A stretch of DNA of 64,000 bases from Neopestalotiopsis rosae (taxonomy: Eukaryota; Ascomycota; Sordariomycetes; Amphisphaeriales; Sporocadaceae): positions 2,542,001-2,606,000 of the forward strand of contig JALGAS010000006.1 in assembly GCA_023078685.1 (NCBI GenBank). The letters are read 5' to 3'. The notes under the pieces are model-generated. The model ran no database searches. It saw only the letters and a program-made list of their open reading frames with translations, and was not told the origin of the DNA. Position 1 is the first letter of the stretch. The number at the start of each line of letters is the position of its first letter. This document shows, one piece after another, positions 37,501 through 50,200 of the stretch. The position numbers were made by a program, and so were the translations under genes.

Positions 37501-39180
37501 TCATTTCCGCAGTACTTTTTTGTGTTTCGTGGCCTGTTTGGAGCAGTGGCAAAACCGCACCTCTGTACCTGTTCCATGTTGAAGGGTGGATGAAACTGTC
37601 AGGACTCGCCAATAACAGGATCTCGAGGAGCGATTGCAACTGAGTTGCCAAAGGCGAAAGAGTTTCGCGGTCTAGATGGTTGTAGATGGCCGCGTAATGA
37701 CTTAGAACCGCGGTGACAAACCGTCGCCCGATTTTCCTTGAACGTAGTAAATCCTGCCAGTAAATTCGTATGGTCACTAGCCACATTGGCAGTCTTGCTT
37801 GATTGCTGTTTTCCAAGCCGGAAACCAGCCAATCCATGTAGTGGTCTCGCTCCATAAGGTATTCGTAGTATAGGTGAGTAGCCAAACGGATCCTTAAATT
37901 CAAGTCAGCACCCGATCAGTGGGTCAAGGGAATGTGGTATGTACTTACGCATATGTGACTTTCGCCTTCCAGTCATCTTCGGCAAAGGCGCTGACAACGC
38001 TTTCCACAAACTGCTCGATATGCACCGTCCAATCTCTAATCCATTTCGTCTCACCGCCCATGACAAATTGGCCATTGACGCCTTTCCTTTTAAATGCTCG
38101 AATTTCATTTGCGCCAACACACTTGGCCAACCACACGGCGCGATCAGTCGGAACTTTCTTGCTCAAACATTGATCAAGCAAGACCCGACCCCTTATACCG
38201 TGTGGAATAGTCCTGCTGAGCCGTCGGAGAGAAATAGCAGGATTCGCGAGATCTTTGAGCCACAGCTCCCTCTTTGTATCGGTAAGGGTGACTCGTGGAG
38301 GAGGCTTAAAGGTGGAAGCTGACGTAATTTGCCCGCTGTGTCTACGCTGGTTCATGATACCAGTAAATAATGTGGACAATGTGTGTAGTCCACTTTTGTG
38401 CTTGAGCGCAGGAAAGATAGTCGCCTTTGCTGATGCCTGCTCGGATTGGGGTTGAGCCGGGGGTTTGTCGTAGTTGTTTCCGAGACGAATCCCTTGATCC
38501 GAGAAGCGGTCCTCTGGGCCGTTGCCCGTCCATGGATTGAAATCGGCATATCCTAAATCTTGTCAGTCACACGAGGCTTTGAACTCTGCGGAGATAAAGC
38601 TCCAAGACATCTTACCTGATGGTTCCCCTTTGCCCATATTGGAATATCGAGGGGCGTCGGGAGGAGTCTCGAGGACAAACGGCTTTGGCTTCGCGTCTTT
38701 CTTGACGGGCGGTGGCGGAGGCGCCGGTAGTTTTCCCGCGTTGGAGGCGGGCGCGACAAAGCGCGCCCGCCTCGGGGGCATGGGAAGGGGAATCGAATCG
38801 TTATCGGCGGTTTGGCATTGCGACTGAGGCGCGCTGAAATCACCTAGAGGCGACGCATCGCCAAGGGGCATAATGCGCGACGGCGTGAAGGCCTTGTTGG
38901 CTGATAGGGGGTCGAGATTTTGGGGAGATTCGGAGAAGCCTGCGTGCGTGATGCCATCGTTGGATAGCTCCAACTTAAGTTTTGAGCCACCCCTTCGCGC
39001 ACCATAGGCATTAACATCTGCCGCCGCATCACCAAAGCTCTCCGACTTTCGTATAGGGGATGGCGGTAAGTATTGTTGCGAGAGAGACCGCTGGTGCGCT
39101 GGTCTTTGGGACAGCCCCGAGCCGGATATGGACCGTTGGGGCTGCCGTTGCTGAACGGCCAATGGGGGCCTCGAGGTCAT
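34595..39180 (-). CDS. SRB8: Mediator of RNA polymerase II transcription subunit 12
   Basis: Three exons, 39180-38616, 38552-37949 and 37892-34595, total 4467 nt (1488 residues), normal for fungal Med12. The introns are 63 and 56 bp with GTAAGA and GTAAGT donors, and the phases match. The start MTSRPPLAVQQRQPQRS is the typical Pezizomycotina Med12 N-terminus; the frame stays open 18 codons upstream, but that part is not conserved in style. The conserved Med12 block lies at about residues 275-335 (VTLTDTKRELWLKDLANP, SLRRLSRTIPHGIRG), followed by a long helical body (RLATHLYYEYLMERDHYMDWL). Med12 belongs to the nuclear CDK8 kinase module that represses or tunes Mediator; cyclin C, CDK8 and Med13 are not in the window. 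The N-terminal 190 residues are Pro/Ser-rich and probably disordered. Confidence 0.93.
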
Positions 39181-42100
39181 GATGGGAGGACGGCGTAATG
39201 CGCCATCTCTTCGAGAGCCTTTGATATTATACAATGTCTGTGACTATTATGTGTATGCTGCGATGCAATGACGGCGAAAATGGCGAAACGGCGACAGCAA
39301 ATGGTAGCAAGATTAAAGCACCTGCAGCGCGGCAGCCCGACGGTTGTCGCGGGTGGCCTCGAGTAGTGCGAGCTTTTTTTTTCTCTCTTCGGTGTCGTGA
39401 AGCACGGTGGAAGTGCAAATCTGATGCAACGCCGGGAAACCAGCCGGTCGGGACGTGGTTAGGTGAGGAGAGACAAAAATGAAATGTCGTGAGGTCGGGG
39501 GGCCTGTCTACCGACGACCAAAGTCTCGTGAGGAGGGAAGTGGTGAGATGAGGTTGAGAGGGATGGAGCGACGTTGGCGGATTACCAATGGTGTGGTGCT
39601 GCAAGCAAGCCACTGAGCGACCTCACTGGACTGGAGCACTCACACTCAAGTTCAGCCCACGGGCAAGTGCAAGTGCGAGCCCGAGCGATAGTGGTTGCGT
39701 TGCGTGCCAAACGTGCCCGACACTGGACTGACTGAACCGACTGGGGCGGGCGGGAACTTTGACCCTGGCGACCGAATCAAGCAAAGCGACCAGCAACTTA
39801 GCCAGCCCCCCGGCCAAGCCAGGCGACGACACCAGTACTGTGTACCACTATGACTAGTTAGTAGTTTTCAACACTGGACCGAAGCAAGTTCCATCACTCC
39901 TCATACACAGTATTCGGAAATGGGGTCCAAAAAAGGTCTCTCAATAGTCAAGGGAGGACGTACAGCCATGGTATCTCGGAATCCGCAATTGTCTCCCCGG
40001 TGCGTGCTCACTGTTCACTGCTCACTGATGCTGCATCGTGCTTTCGGGGATAGCATCCAGTCGAGCATGGGGTCCAAGCAATCTATCGGAACACCCGTCC
40101 ATTCTGGCACCCGTTGGCCCCCGGAGAGGTTTCAATTGCCAAGCCTTCAAAGATCCCTGGGCCTAAACTGGAGCCTCCCTTTGCCGTCCATTGCCCCCTT
40201 CCTGGACCTGGACCCCTTGTCAGCTTGCTTGCCTTTCACTCGTGCGTGGGTCAGGGTATCAGCGATCTACACTTGCCGTCTTTAGCTGTTGGCTTGCCCT
40301 CGGGTGCAGCGGGAAGGCAATGGATGTTCTCATTGCATACTGTATCCTGTGTGTCTTTAACCAAGTTATCATAATCGTCCGTCCCACGGTGTGTTTTTGT
40401 TTTGAGTGTAAAGCTCGACACTTTCAGCAGCCAAAGATGGCCTAGAACCGGTTCGATCTGCACCGCCGTTTATAGCCACCAGGAAAGCTGTTTTCCGGAT
40501 CTCCGTCTTGCACCTCCGGACTACATTTCATGTTCTATCTATTCTATTGCAACGTGTAGTCAAAAAGACCGCTGACTAAGGCTGCAATGCGTTGTGCATA
40601 CGCGATCGGTGCCTGCGCAACACCTTAAAGCCACGCAATAGAGAAAGTCTGATTTATCTCGTGCCTATAATCAGACCATCATGCATGGAGCTTATTACCT
40701 TGCCTGAATGCACAATTTTCTTATTACTATCATTTTGTTGACGCCTGCTTCCCCTGTATGGGATCTGATTTGGATATCTGGTGTCGAAGCAGACAAGCAA
40801 GCCCGTCGAATGTGCTCATAAATCTGGGTTTAATGCAGATATCTGGCCACGATCAGAGTTACTCCTCCAAAAGATTTTACGGTATGACGGGTAAGGTTGC
40901 ACAAATAGAAAAATATATGCACTATGCTGTTTATTGATCAAGCTTCCTAATAAGCTGTGTCCTGCTTGTGTAAATGATCAACGAGGTTTAAGCAGCCTTA
41001 CCTCATACGACCGTCCATTTTATCCATTTGTAGTTTATCAATATGCAAGCTGCGTTTATACCACACGGACGCATATGCAACCCAATTTGACAGAAAGGCA
41101 GAAGCGTACTGGCTGCCCACCCGCAACTATCAGCTCATTCAATGTATTGTAGAGGTCAACCGTAGTTTGAGGGCAAACATTGAGCTACGTAATACCAAAA
41201 GCTTTTATTCAATACCCATGGGTTTGGCATGTCTCGGTGGCACAGCGGCGGCACTGTGTCTTCGCTCCGAATATATGGCAATGAATTGCTGGGACCTGTT
41301 GACGAGGTGTCAAAGCAGATAGACTCGGACGTCGCTTGTCCTCCAACTATGATCCCTTGCGCATTCAAGGATTTGATTCCGCGCAATGCCATGACTCAAT
41401 ATATGTTGCGGTCTTGGAGGTTAGAAGCTGGTAGGTATGCGCAGCTCCAGGACTAGGTTCAACCAAAAAGCTTCCTAAAGCCCCAAGGATCCACAGGCAC
41501 TTACCTTATGCGTAGTCAATTCTAAATCGTGACCATTTGTGAAATCCACCTCTATCAACCCGGCTGGTAGATAGCGACATGTCCCCGTGTCATAGAAATG
41601 GCGGGATGGAAGAAGAAGGGGGTTGCCCATATGACCGCCTTGACTACGAGCATTCATTTAAATCCAGTTGGAGGAACGACCCATTCGGGGACCTATCAGC
41701 GGATGAAGAAATGTGTTGCGTGACGTTGGGCAATCTAGCGATTGCCTCATCGCGAGATGATCATCTCATGGTGTAACGACATAAGCAAAAAGAGGCCCCA
41801 TTTGCAACAAAAATGGATTTTGCCGATGGAACCGAAAAAGGAAAATTCACCTATCAACAACCCAGGTCAACCACTCTCGGTGCCTCACATCTCAAGGTCA
41901 GCATTACGATCCCGCTCGAAATTATACCAATGAGGGATCATCTAATCCAGACGTCTATAGCCAGATCTTGCCGTTTGGAGATCGGTTGGAGGCATCTAAA
42001 CCTTCCAAAATCCATTATACCTAATCGGAATGCCTGTCAGCCAGCCTCGGGGTGGTTCTGGCTGACAGAGCTTACCTAGGTAGGAATCTAGCCGAGCGGC

Positions 42101-43388
42101 CTAGACGCCGGCTGACCCTTCTCGGTTGGCTTGGAACCATGACATTCCCATCTGCCAAATAGGTAGGCGATCGGGGTTGTTGTACAATTGCCATATCACA
42201 CAGTCGGGTATCCGTAGGCGGGGGGAGCTTTGTTCGTGAGAAACAATGTCTCTCCACGATTTCCATCTCTCCCAAAAAGGAATTGGGTTGCTATGGGGAA
42301 GAGCTGCAAACAACAAAATCGAATGACACATTGTCTTGGTCAATAAATGACGGCTGGCGCCTCAACCAAATGTAGACAATGACCAAGGGCCTTCAGCAGC
42401 CAGCCCACCATGCCATACATAATACGTGCATCTTGGCGAGCCACGCGGATGTCCGCCCGCTGCTCCCTCGGGCCTGAAATACCGTACATTGAACCTGTCT
42501 CGCTGTTTGGAAGGCTCGGGTAAGGTACAGCGAAACGTGCCTTTGTCCAATCCTCCGTCAGGTTGTGCCACATGGCGAACTTCGTTTCATGACAAGTCGT
42601 CTCTCCCAAAGTTACACCTGGGGGAAATGACCAATAGATGCCACGGCATTGGTTTTTCAAGGATGATGAGATCACTGGCTGGGACGAGCCTTTGACCGGC
42701 CGCCAGGTTTGACGTTCAAGTGCCCATGAGCTTGCTCCAGCGAACATTGATGAGAAAGTGTGCAAAAGTTGGCGGTACGTATCACCTTACAGTATTAGCT
42801 CGCAACCCCGCAAGGGCTCCCGCCGCCTTATCACATCGGCCCCTGGTGGTCGTTGTTCTCGGGTATGTACGTAGTAATATGATCTGATGGATGTGTTGAA
42901 TCAATCCATTTTGGCACGCCATTAGCAATCCCTTAAGCGAGCACAGACCCCAACAGCACTTCCAAGTTAGCCTGGAGTGACCCCTAGCACCCGACCCCTA
43001 GCACTCCCCCGGAGTTTCCATCCAGACGTGGACAGACAGGCAGGCGAGGCAGGTGGCAGGAGCCGCCACTCTTTGGGAGGGAAAATCGGGGGTCTCTTTT
43101 TGGGGGGCTTCTGAGATTCCGGAGTCTGGAAGCACCCACCCCCGGTCGCGGAAGCTTCCGATAGCTTCTGTCGCGGTTCGTTCGTCGCATTGAGAGTGTG
43201 CTGCAGCTTTAGGACGCAGCCTGCCTGTAAGCTGGCTTGCTTCTCTGCACGTCGCGCGACCACATCCCAACCAAACACGGCTCAGCAGCATCGTCAGCCA
43301 ACACCCGCTCAGCCTTGTCTACCCACGTCCGGATCCCGAGAAGACCATTCCATTACGATAAACTCGAGACCTGAACAAGTTTCTCGAA
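39181..43388. other. 4.2 kb divergent spacer between Med12 and Asterix
   Basis: It holds the two promoters and nothing I can name. A 132-codon frame (42340-42738, -) and a short frame ending at a strong donor (about 41504-41657, -) are possible orphan coding remnants only. Confidence 0.5.
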
Positions 43389-44017
43389 ATGGCTTCCACC
43401 AAGAAAGACATGCGCCGTGCCGACCTGGGTAAGCTCCCCCAATTCTAGAGGAATCTAGGGAGCACTCGTCCCCTATTCCCAATGGCTGTTGCATCACGAA
43501 TATATCAATTGCTAACTTGGAGGAATTCCCACAGTTGTACCCTACCAGGAGCCCGCCGCAAAGGGTGACGCCGCCGACTTCAGCTCGACGCTGTCCTCGA
43601 CGCTTCCCATGGCCGCCATCTTCACCCGCAACCGGTACATTGGCTGGGCCTCGATCGTCTTCAGCGTGCAGAGCTGGCTCGGCGAGAGCGAGGAGGCCAC
43701 CAAGACCAGCACCACGCCGGGCTACTTTACCATTGGCATGAGCTGTGAGTTTTATCTCCTCCTCCTTTCTATCTCTCGCTTTTCTTCATCCCAATTGCTA
43801 CATATGTCCCTCATCCACATCTCCGCTTCAGCTTCCCTCTCATGCGCTCTCAAGAATGAAGACAAGACATGACAAAAGTGAAAGAGAAGCATTTGGCTAA
43901 TTATGTGAACGATCAGTGATGGCCCTCGCAACCACTTATCTCCCAATCTTCCTGCCGCCGCCGCCCAACGCCGCCCGGGGAACCAGCACTGGACCTGCGG
44001 CGCCCGTTTCCGCATAA
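43389..44017 (+). CDS. PAT complex subunit Asterix (UPF0139 family)
   Basis: Three exons, 43389-43428, 43535-43744 and 43917-44017, give 351 nt (116 residues). The introns have GTAAGC and GTGAGT donors and CTAAC-type branches, in phase throughout. The product has a short hydrophilic N-terminus (MRRADLVVPYQEP), then the hydrophobic pattern of Asterix/WDR83OS: MAAIFTRNRYIGWASIVFSVQSWLG-like and YFTIGMSLMALATTYLPIFLPPPP, with a proline-rich end. In animals Asterix with CCDC47 forms the PAT complex, which shields polar transmembrane segments during membrane protein insertion at the ER. The fungal function is inferred from the family. The length agrees with the family (about 100-120 residues). Confidence 0.9.
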
Positions 44018-44731
44018 GTTCAACCTATTTGCCCAGAGAGCAACAAATGAACTGCAAAGTGAGCTTGCGCGCAGACCATATTGATGGTCCGGGTTAGATC
44101 ATACCGCCTCGTTACTCAAACAGCGACGATGATCGACGGTTGAAATCCAGCAACGGTTAGAAACGTGACGATTCGTATTTCTACTGCAAACTGCTTGGAT
44201 CGGCAAATGCAGAAGGAATGCCTTTGTAAATATACATGTGGTCGTATAACCCTTACGGCCTAGAATACCAAAAGGGAATATCAAGGAAGATCAATAATAC
44301 AACCTCGATATGCGAGGCTTCGTTCAGGCCAGACAGTCTAGAAATCTGTCTTTGCTACAAGGCAAACTCACAGAATATAGCATCACTTGCAAGGTACATG
44401 TCAGAGAGCATGAAGCGACGTATTGAACGAGTTAGAAGCTCCGAAAGTCTTGTGTAAATTTGTCCCCATGCCATGAACTCCTTTGCTTGCTTGTCCTTTG
44501 GACTTGATATATTACGAGAACGCACTGACTACAACTCCGTAATATCTGATCGGCTCTTCCCCAGAAACCTCGGAAGCACGTCAGTACCGCAGCTATTAAT
44601 TGAGTTCAAATCGGCAAAAATTACCACTTTGCAAAAGTACTATTTCAAAGACGTTCCGGCAATAGGACAGCACTGGATAGCCGGTATGCCATTCAAGGTG
44701 TGTGCGATGATGTTTTCTCCTCCATTATCCT
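44018..44731. other. Convergent 3' region between Asterix and RhoGAP genes
   Basis: 714 bp without a supported gene, presumably 3' untranslated sequences of both neighbours. Confidence 0.6.
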
Positions 44732-47236
44732 CTAATCCTCGTCGAAGATCTGGTACGTGTTTTGCAGTATCGTATCAACGACCCTTACTTGCCATCCAGA
44801 ATCTGCGATATTGCCGCTGATAGCAGTGCCCATGAGCGTTGGCCCAAAGACAATGGCGAGATTCTGTGAGTTCATACGGTTCACGGCTGAGTTCTCCATC
44901 ACCCGGTGTAGATGGAGAGTGATTGCGCGTAGGGTGGCGTAGTTGGGATCAGGCAGTTCATTGATGATTGCATGCATACTGTCGCGCCGGACAATATCAT
45001 CCTCTTGTTTGGCAGCTTCGATGAAGTCAGAGTAGCGAGCAGACGTCAGCAGAGGGTCAGGTAGGTCTCGGAAAAACTGCTTCAACAATCCAGCGACACT
45101 ATTCACATCGTGGAAGAAATTCTCCGGGTTGCGGAAATCGAGATTGTGTGAACTCGAATCTAAAAACGTGTCAATGCATAGGTTCAGTAATGGACAACGG
45201 TGTTATAAAACCTACCAGTGTCAAACATGCCCTTCAGCTTCTGAATATGAGTTGCCGATCCCGACAATCTGTAAATACCCTCGAGGGCGAGACCGTACAG
45301 GTCCACAGCCTGGATACACTGATGCACAACCATGGCGACTGCTGTGCCGTCGCGCTCGTAGAGGTTGTTGAGCGTCACGCCAAAGACCTGCTTAGATCTC
45401 CCTCCAAGCGACGGCGCACCAGCTGCAGGACCTCCCACGCCCACGGTGCTTGGCGGTGATACGGATCGCACGGACAACGGTTCCTGATAAGGCCCGGACT
45501 GGGTCGGCGGTGACGGACTTCGGTTTTGACTGCTCTGGAACGGCAGAGCCCCCAGCTGAGGCGGAGCCTGACTGATTGAGCCACCGTTGCCAAATCTCTG
45601 GTGTGAGCTCGGCAGAGCCTGCGTTGAATTTCTATGGCTCTGCGGTGGCTGCTGCGAGTGTTGCTGCTGGTGTTGCGAGCTGAGGCTCGGGTGACTCAAT
45701 AGAGCCCCGTGACTAAAGCTTCGTTCATGCCCTGGCGGTGGACCTGATGATTGAGGTGCTCCCATTGAAGAGGGTCCCATTGAAGGAGGCCCCATTGAAG
45801 ATTGAGGTCCGTACCCCTGATTGCCTTGTCCCACCGGAGATGATACCGAAGGCTGTGAGATTGGTGGTTGGGGCTGTGGTGGCGGAGGAAGTGGTTGAGA
45901 TTGCGTTGGCGGATTCTGCTGCTGGTGCATTTGTGTCATATTCGCCATCGACATGCTGCTCTGCGGATTCAGCACTGGGTGTCGCTCATATTTGGGCTCT
46001 GCCTGTCTCGGCGGTAGCTTGCTGTAGAAGCTTGTGATGTAATCCTCGAGATCTTTGCCGTTGTCTACAGCCTGTATGACCTCTTTGAGGCTGCGCGACT
46101 GACTGGCTTGCTGGTTCCTTAAAGGACTGATAACCAGACCGTTGCTAAGCAGAAGCTTCTCATTGAACGAGGCTGGTGAATTGTTAGCTATCGACCCAAA
46201 CAAAACAAAGCCCAAACCTAAGTCGCCAAAATGCTTTGCTCGAATGCCAAAGACATGCTAAACAGCTGGGGGCCTGGATCAAACAGGTCAACATACCGAA
46301 TTTCTGCATTTGCAACGTTGTAGCCGTGTCGCATTCTCTTATAAGATCCTGCAGGGCTTTGATCGCTTCCGGCCTCGTAGCCGATATCATCTGTGCCTTT
46401 TCCGACTGATACGTCTGTACTTTGCCCATGTAATCGGTGTCGGCAGCTTGGACTTTTCGCAACAAGTCTTCCTCTTGTTGTGCCGCCGACTTGGGTCCTT
46501 TGAGACCAAACATCTTGCCGCCTTGGCGTGATTCGCCCGTCTTCACACGGTCGTAGTCCTCGGCGAGCGAGTCGTATTTGCTCTTGGATTTGCGCATGGC
46601 TGCCTCGGTGTCGGCAAGTCTCTGTTCGGCAGCGAGTCCATTTTGTTTCCAGCCCTTCCGGTGCTTGTCTGTTATGGTGGCCAGCTCCTGCAAGTCGTCG
46701 TGCATCTGATGGAGTGAGGCAGCGAATTGTTGCCCATTGTCCGCCATACGGTCGTGTAAATGAAGCATCTCCTCGTAAGCGAGTGCAAAACTGCCCTGAC
46801 GGTGGTCCATGTGGTGGATGCTATCCTGGGTCATCTTGCATATTTTACGCATGCCCTTGGCGTGCTCATCCTCCAATATTGCTCGCTTCTTGAGGAACTG
46901 GGCGAACTCCTTGGCTGACACTATACTCTGCTTCAAGCGGTTCAGCATAGTCGAGACACCGATCTACGTAAGTTCAGTCAGTCGAATGGGCACTCAAGAT
47001 CTTGACGGCCACAGCCAGTGCGCGAGTCCTACATCAGAGCCAAGGACATCCTGGACCTCCTTTGACACCTCTGGAGCAGCGGCAGAGGGTGCGCCGGCAG
47101 CGCCGGCGCCGTTGTTGGTGAGCGAGTGGCCTGCGCCATTCTCGGTCGTCGGGCTGGTGGTGGTATTCATGGACAGGCTCGGCGGTCGGTTGAGAGGGGG
47201 CAGTTCGTCAGACTGGCGGCTAAAGTCTGCGGCCAT
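44732..47236 (-). CDS. F-BAR/RhoGAP protein (Rgd1-like)
   Basis: Four exons, 47236-47033, 46963-46297, 46172-45216 and 45159-44732, total 2256 nt (751 residues) in phase. Residues about 70-300 form an F-BAR (FCH) domain (MLNRLKQSIVSAKEFAQFLKK, DEHAKGMRKICK) that bends membranes. A Pro/Gln/Ser linker (about 360-540) includes repeated MGPPS/MGPSS units. The C-terminal RhoGAP domain carries the arginine finger in LEGIYRLSG (near residue 590) and KQFFRDLPDPLL and NRMNSQNLAIVFGPTL. Yeast Rgd1 stimulates GTP hydrolysis by Rho3 and Rho4 in polarity and wall integrity; a similar role is inferred. The third exon starts after a textbook CTAACAATTCACCAG site, so the alternative upstream acceptor that would insert extra residues was not chosen. 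Confidence 0.92.
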
Positions 47237-50200
47237 GGTTGTTGAAAGGCGGCGGCGGCGTTAATGGGTTGCAAAAGTCACATTGATCAGGCCGAACTTG
47301 AAGGCGTGGTTGTGTGCAATTAAAACGATGTTGGATGAATCAACCAAGAAAGACAATCAATCAATGCCGGGTGAATCAGGCGGCAGGGTTAGGTAAAGGT
47401 AATGTTGGGTAGGTAAGTACTTGACCCTCCCAGCTAGGTAAGGTAGAAGAGCTCGTGTGGGATTCGGTCTTGGGTCTGCTGCTCCCCATGGAAGCTCTGG
47501 AGACTAGGTAGGGGACCACTCACGTTAGGTACGCACCAGGTTTGTGGCGGTTGCGGGGCCCTTTTTTCCTGACTTGTCAAGTTTGGAGCACCCTTTGGCA
47601 CCCTGAGCACTTGACGGCTGACGAGGAGGGGGGCAAGGAACCGAAGGGATTGGACCCAGTCTGACCGTTGGGCTCGACGCACTGGCCGACGCGCGAGCAC
47701 CCGGCACTACGAAGATCCTGGGATAGAGCTTAGCTAGAGCCCTTTGGAGCCCTGGAGATGCTGCTAAGACCCTGTCTGTGGCCCCGAGCTACCTCAACAC
47801 TGCCTTCGTCGCTAATAAAAGCTATTTCGTATCTTTGAATACCCTATGATTCATGGGCGGGGTGCAATGTCTACCATCATATCATCCACAAGCGATCCCT
47901 CTCTCAAACGCTGATGATATATCTGCTGATCTGGCCTCCATCATCTGACACTGAGCTATCCTTCATTATCGACTCCCTATGGCGCTCAAGTCAATGGTGA
48001 AACCTGGGATGCGCTCGTCTTCATGCTTTCGGTACTGGCACCAGAAGCTTACAAAGTTGACCTTCCTTAGCCCTCGCGATTGCGCTCTGTGCATCTGGGC
48101 ATCCAGGTACTAGCAGCTAGGTACATACATAGGCAGGCATCTTATCAACATGGCCAAGCCCCAGAAGAACCTCCCGAACCCCTAATAAAGCAGAGACCGT
48201 ATCCAGGGGCTTTGAAGACCCTCGGGTTTCACACTCTTCTCTGCCGGAATCTGCAGAATGGCGCAACAAGTGGTTCAGGATCTGGGGGTTTACATGCAAA
48301 AATTGATCACACATTGTCTCGTGCCAAGCAGTCTGACTGGCTGATAGCGCCTATAGAATTCAAATCTTAGCACCTGGGACCTGCATTAGGGGTCTCGAAT
48401 ATGCTTTACAGTGACATGACATCCCGCTTGAACCAATCCCCGTCAGAGAGAATCATTGGCGCTGTTGATGATAATGAATCTCAAAAAATTTGAGATGACT
48501 CTCCTGATTGAACTGGACTTCAGATGGGCATATCTCGGTCCTGTCTTTTCTTTTCGTCCGAAGGTCAAAGCTTGTCGTCGATCGATCGGCTCCATGGCAG
48601 AGTTTCAGCATCGTCCAGTCGCGAGATCCCTGGTCACTATCCTGGGCACTACATTACCTGATTAGGCGACCATAATCTAGCACGAGCAACAAGTCATTGT
48701 GGTATCCATGGTCCACTCGATTGGATCAGTCACTCGACAGCACGACCGACTTGTCCTTCTTCAGAAATGATGGACTTTGGAAAATGACACATGCTCCTTA
48801 CGGAGCCGATGAGCCCCGAAAAGGTCTCACTTTCCGGGTTACAGTAATCAAACGATTGCCTTGGGTTGTGCTACGATCTCACGCAATAATCAGGATCAAC
48901 CGTACTGATGAGCATGTACTTGAATACCCCTACAGCTGGCAACGCGATTATCGAGATGTCTTTATGCTACTATAAGATCAGGCCTCTTAGTTGAAGCTAA
49001 AGAAAGCAAATGCCCTGCTGCTGAGCTTTCTTATATTGCGGGTGGTCAAACAACGATGAGACCACTCCATGGAATTATTACAACGGTGGTATGAAGTTGT
49101 AAAATGACCTCAACTTAACAGGTATATCCTCGCCTCTTGTCACCAATCCATTTTCGCCTCTTATTCCACTTTCATTCGAATTCGATAGTTGTAAATGCCA
49201 TCCTATATTTATTGGACTTGGTTCGTGGTAGGAAGGACCGATATCTTACCCTACCACACAAAAGCAATCGCACTTTTCGAAGCAAATCTTCGAAAAGTAT
49301 TGATGTGAAGGCTGTCGCTCCCTGAATACTTAAGTTGATTACCTAACTCATCTTCATGAGGTCTTCTTGATCATGAGGCGCTTATGGTTCGCTGAGCATG
49401 AGAATTCAACGGCTTTTCCTGCCGTGACGATGGTTTGATACATTTTCGAAGTACAGCCATCAGTATCAATCATTTTGTGCTGTCTCAATACTCAAACTAT
49501 ATTGCATTTTCTTGTCAGCCAGGAACTGCTTGCTATCAGATGTCATGCGAAATGATAAGTGATGTCGAGGCATCTCGGAGTCTCTGGCATTGCGCTACAT
49601 GATAACTTTCCATAGGTTTCCAGGAAAATTATTGAAACATTCTTGCTTTCCGATTGCTTCAGTACTTAATTGAAACCTATTTTTTGTCTAGAGAAACTTC
49701 CATTGCTTGGATGATATGATGAACAATTTTGTGGCAAGAATTGACACATTCCTATGAAATCTTGTAATATAGCCAGTATTCAAAATCAAGAGTGAAATTC
49801 AAGATGGTCTATCTCTGAAAAAATAATGTGTAGAAAAACATACTTAAAAAACCCTTCCCGTGTCACCCGAAGTTTGCCCTATTACACGACCACAAGTGGC
49901 GCATCATCTTGACTCAGATCCACGTAGAAGATTTTCAAGTACAGGAAGCCATCCGTGGGGTTGCAGGCTGACATTTCTTCATGTTCAATTTTTTCCCTAT
50001 CTTTTTACGCCATTTCCACTTGAAGGCCAAGTTGATAATTCTTCGTGTCAATACCGTGTATTCTATGCACAAGAATAATGTCACCGACCTGTGGCATACT
50101 TCACGCTGCCTCTTCAAAGTTCTCCTTCGACTTATACTACACCTAGGTGTCTGTGTTGTATTGTGACAACGTTCCACTCCCACGTCACGTTCCGTGCTAG

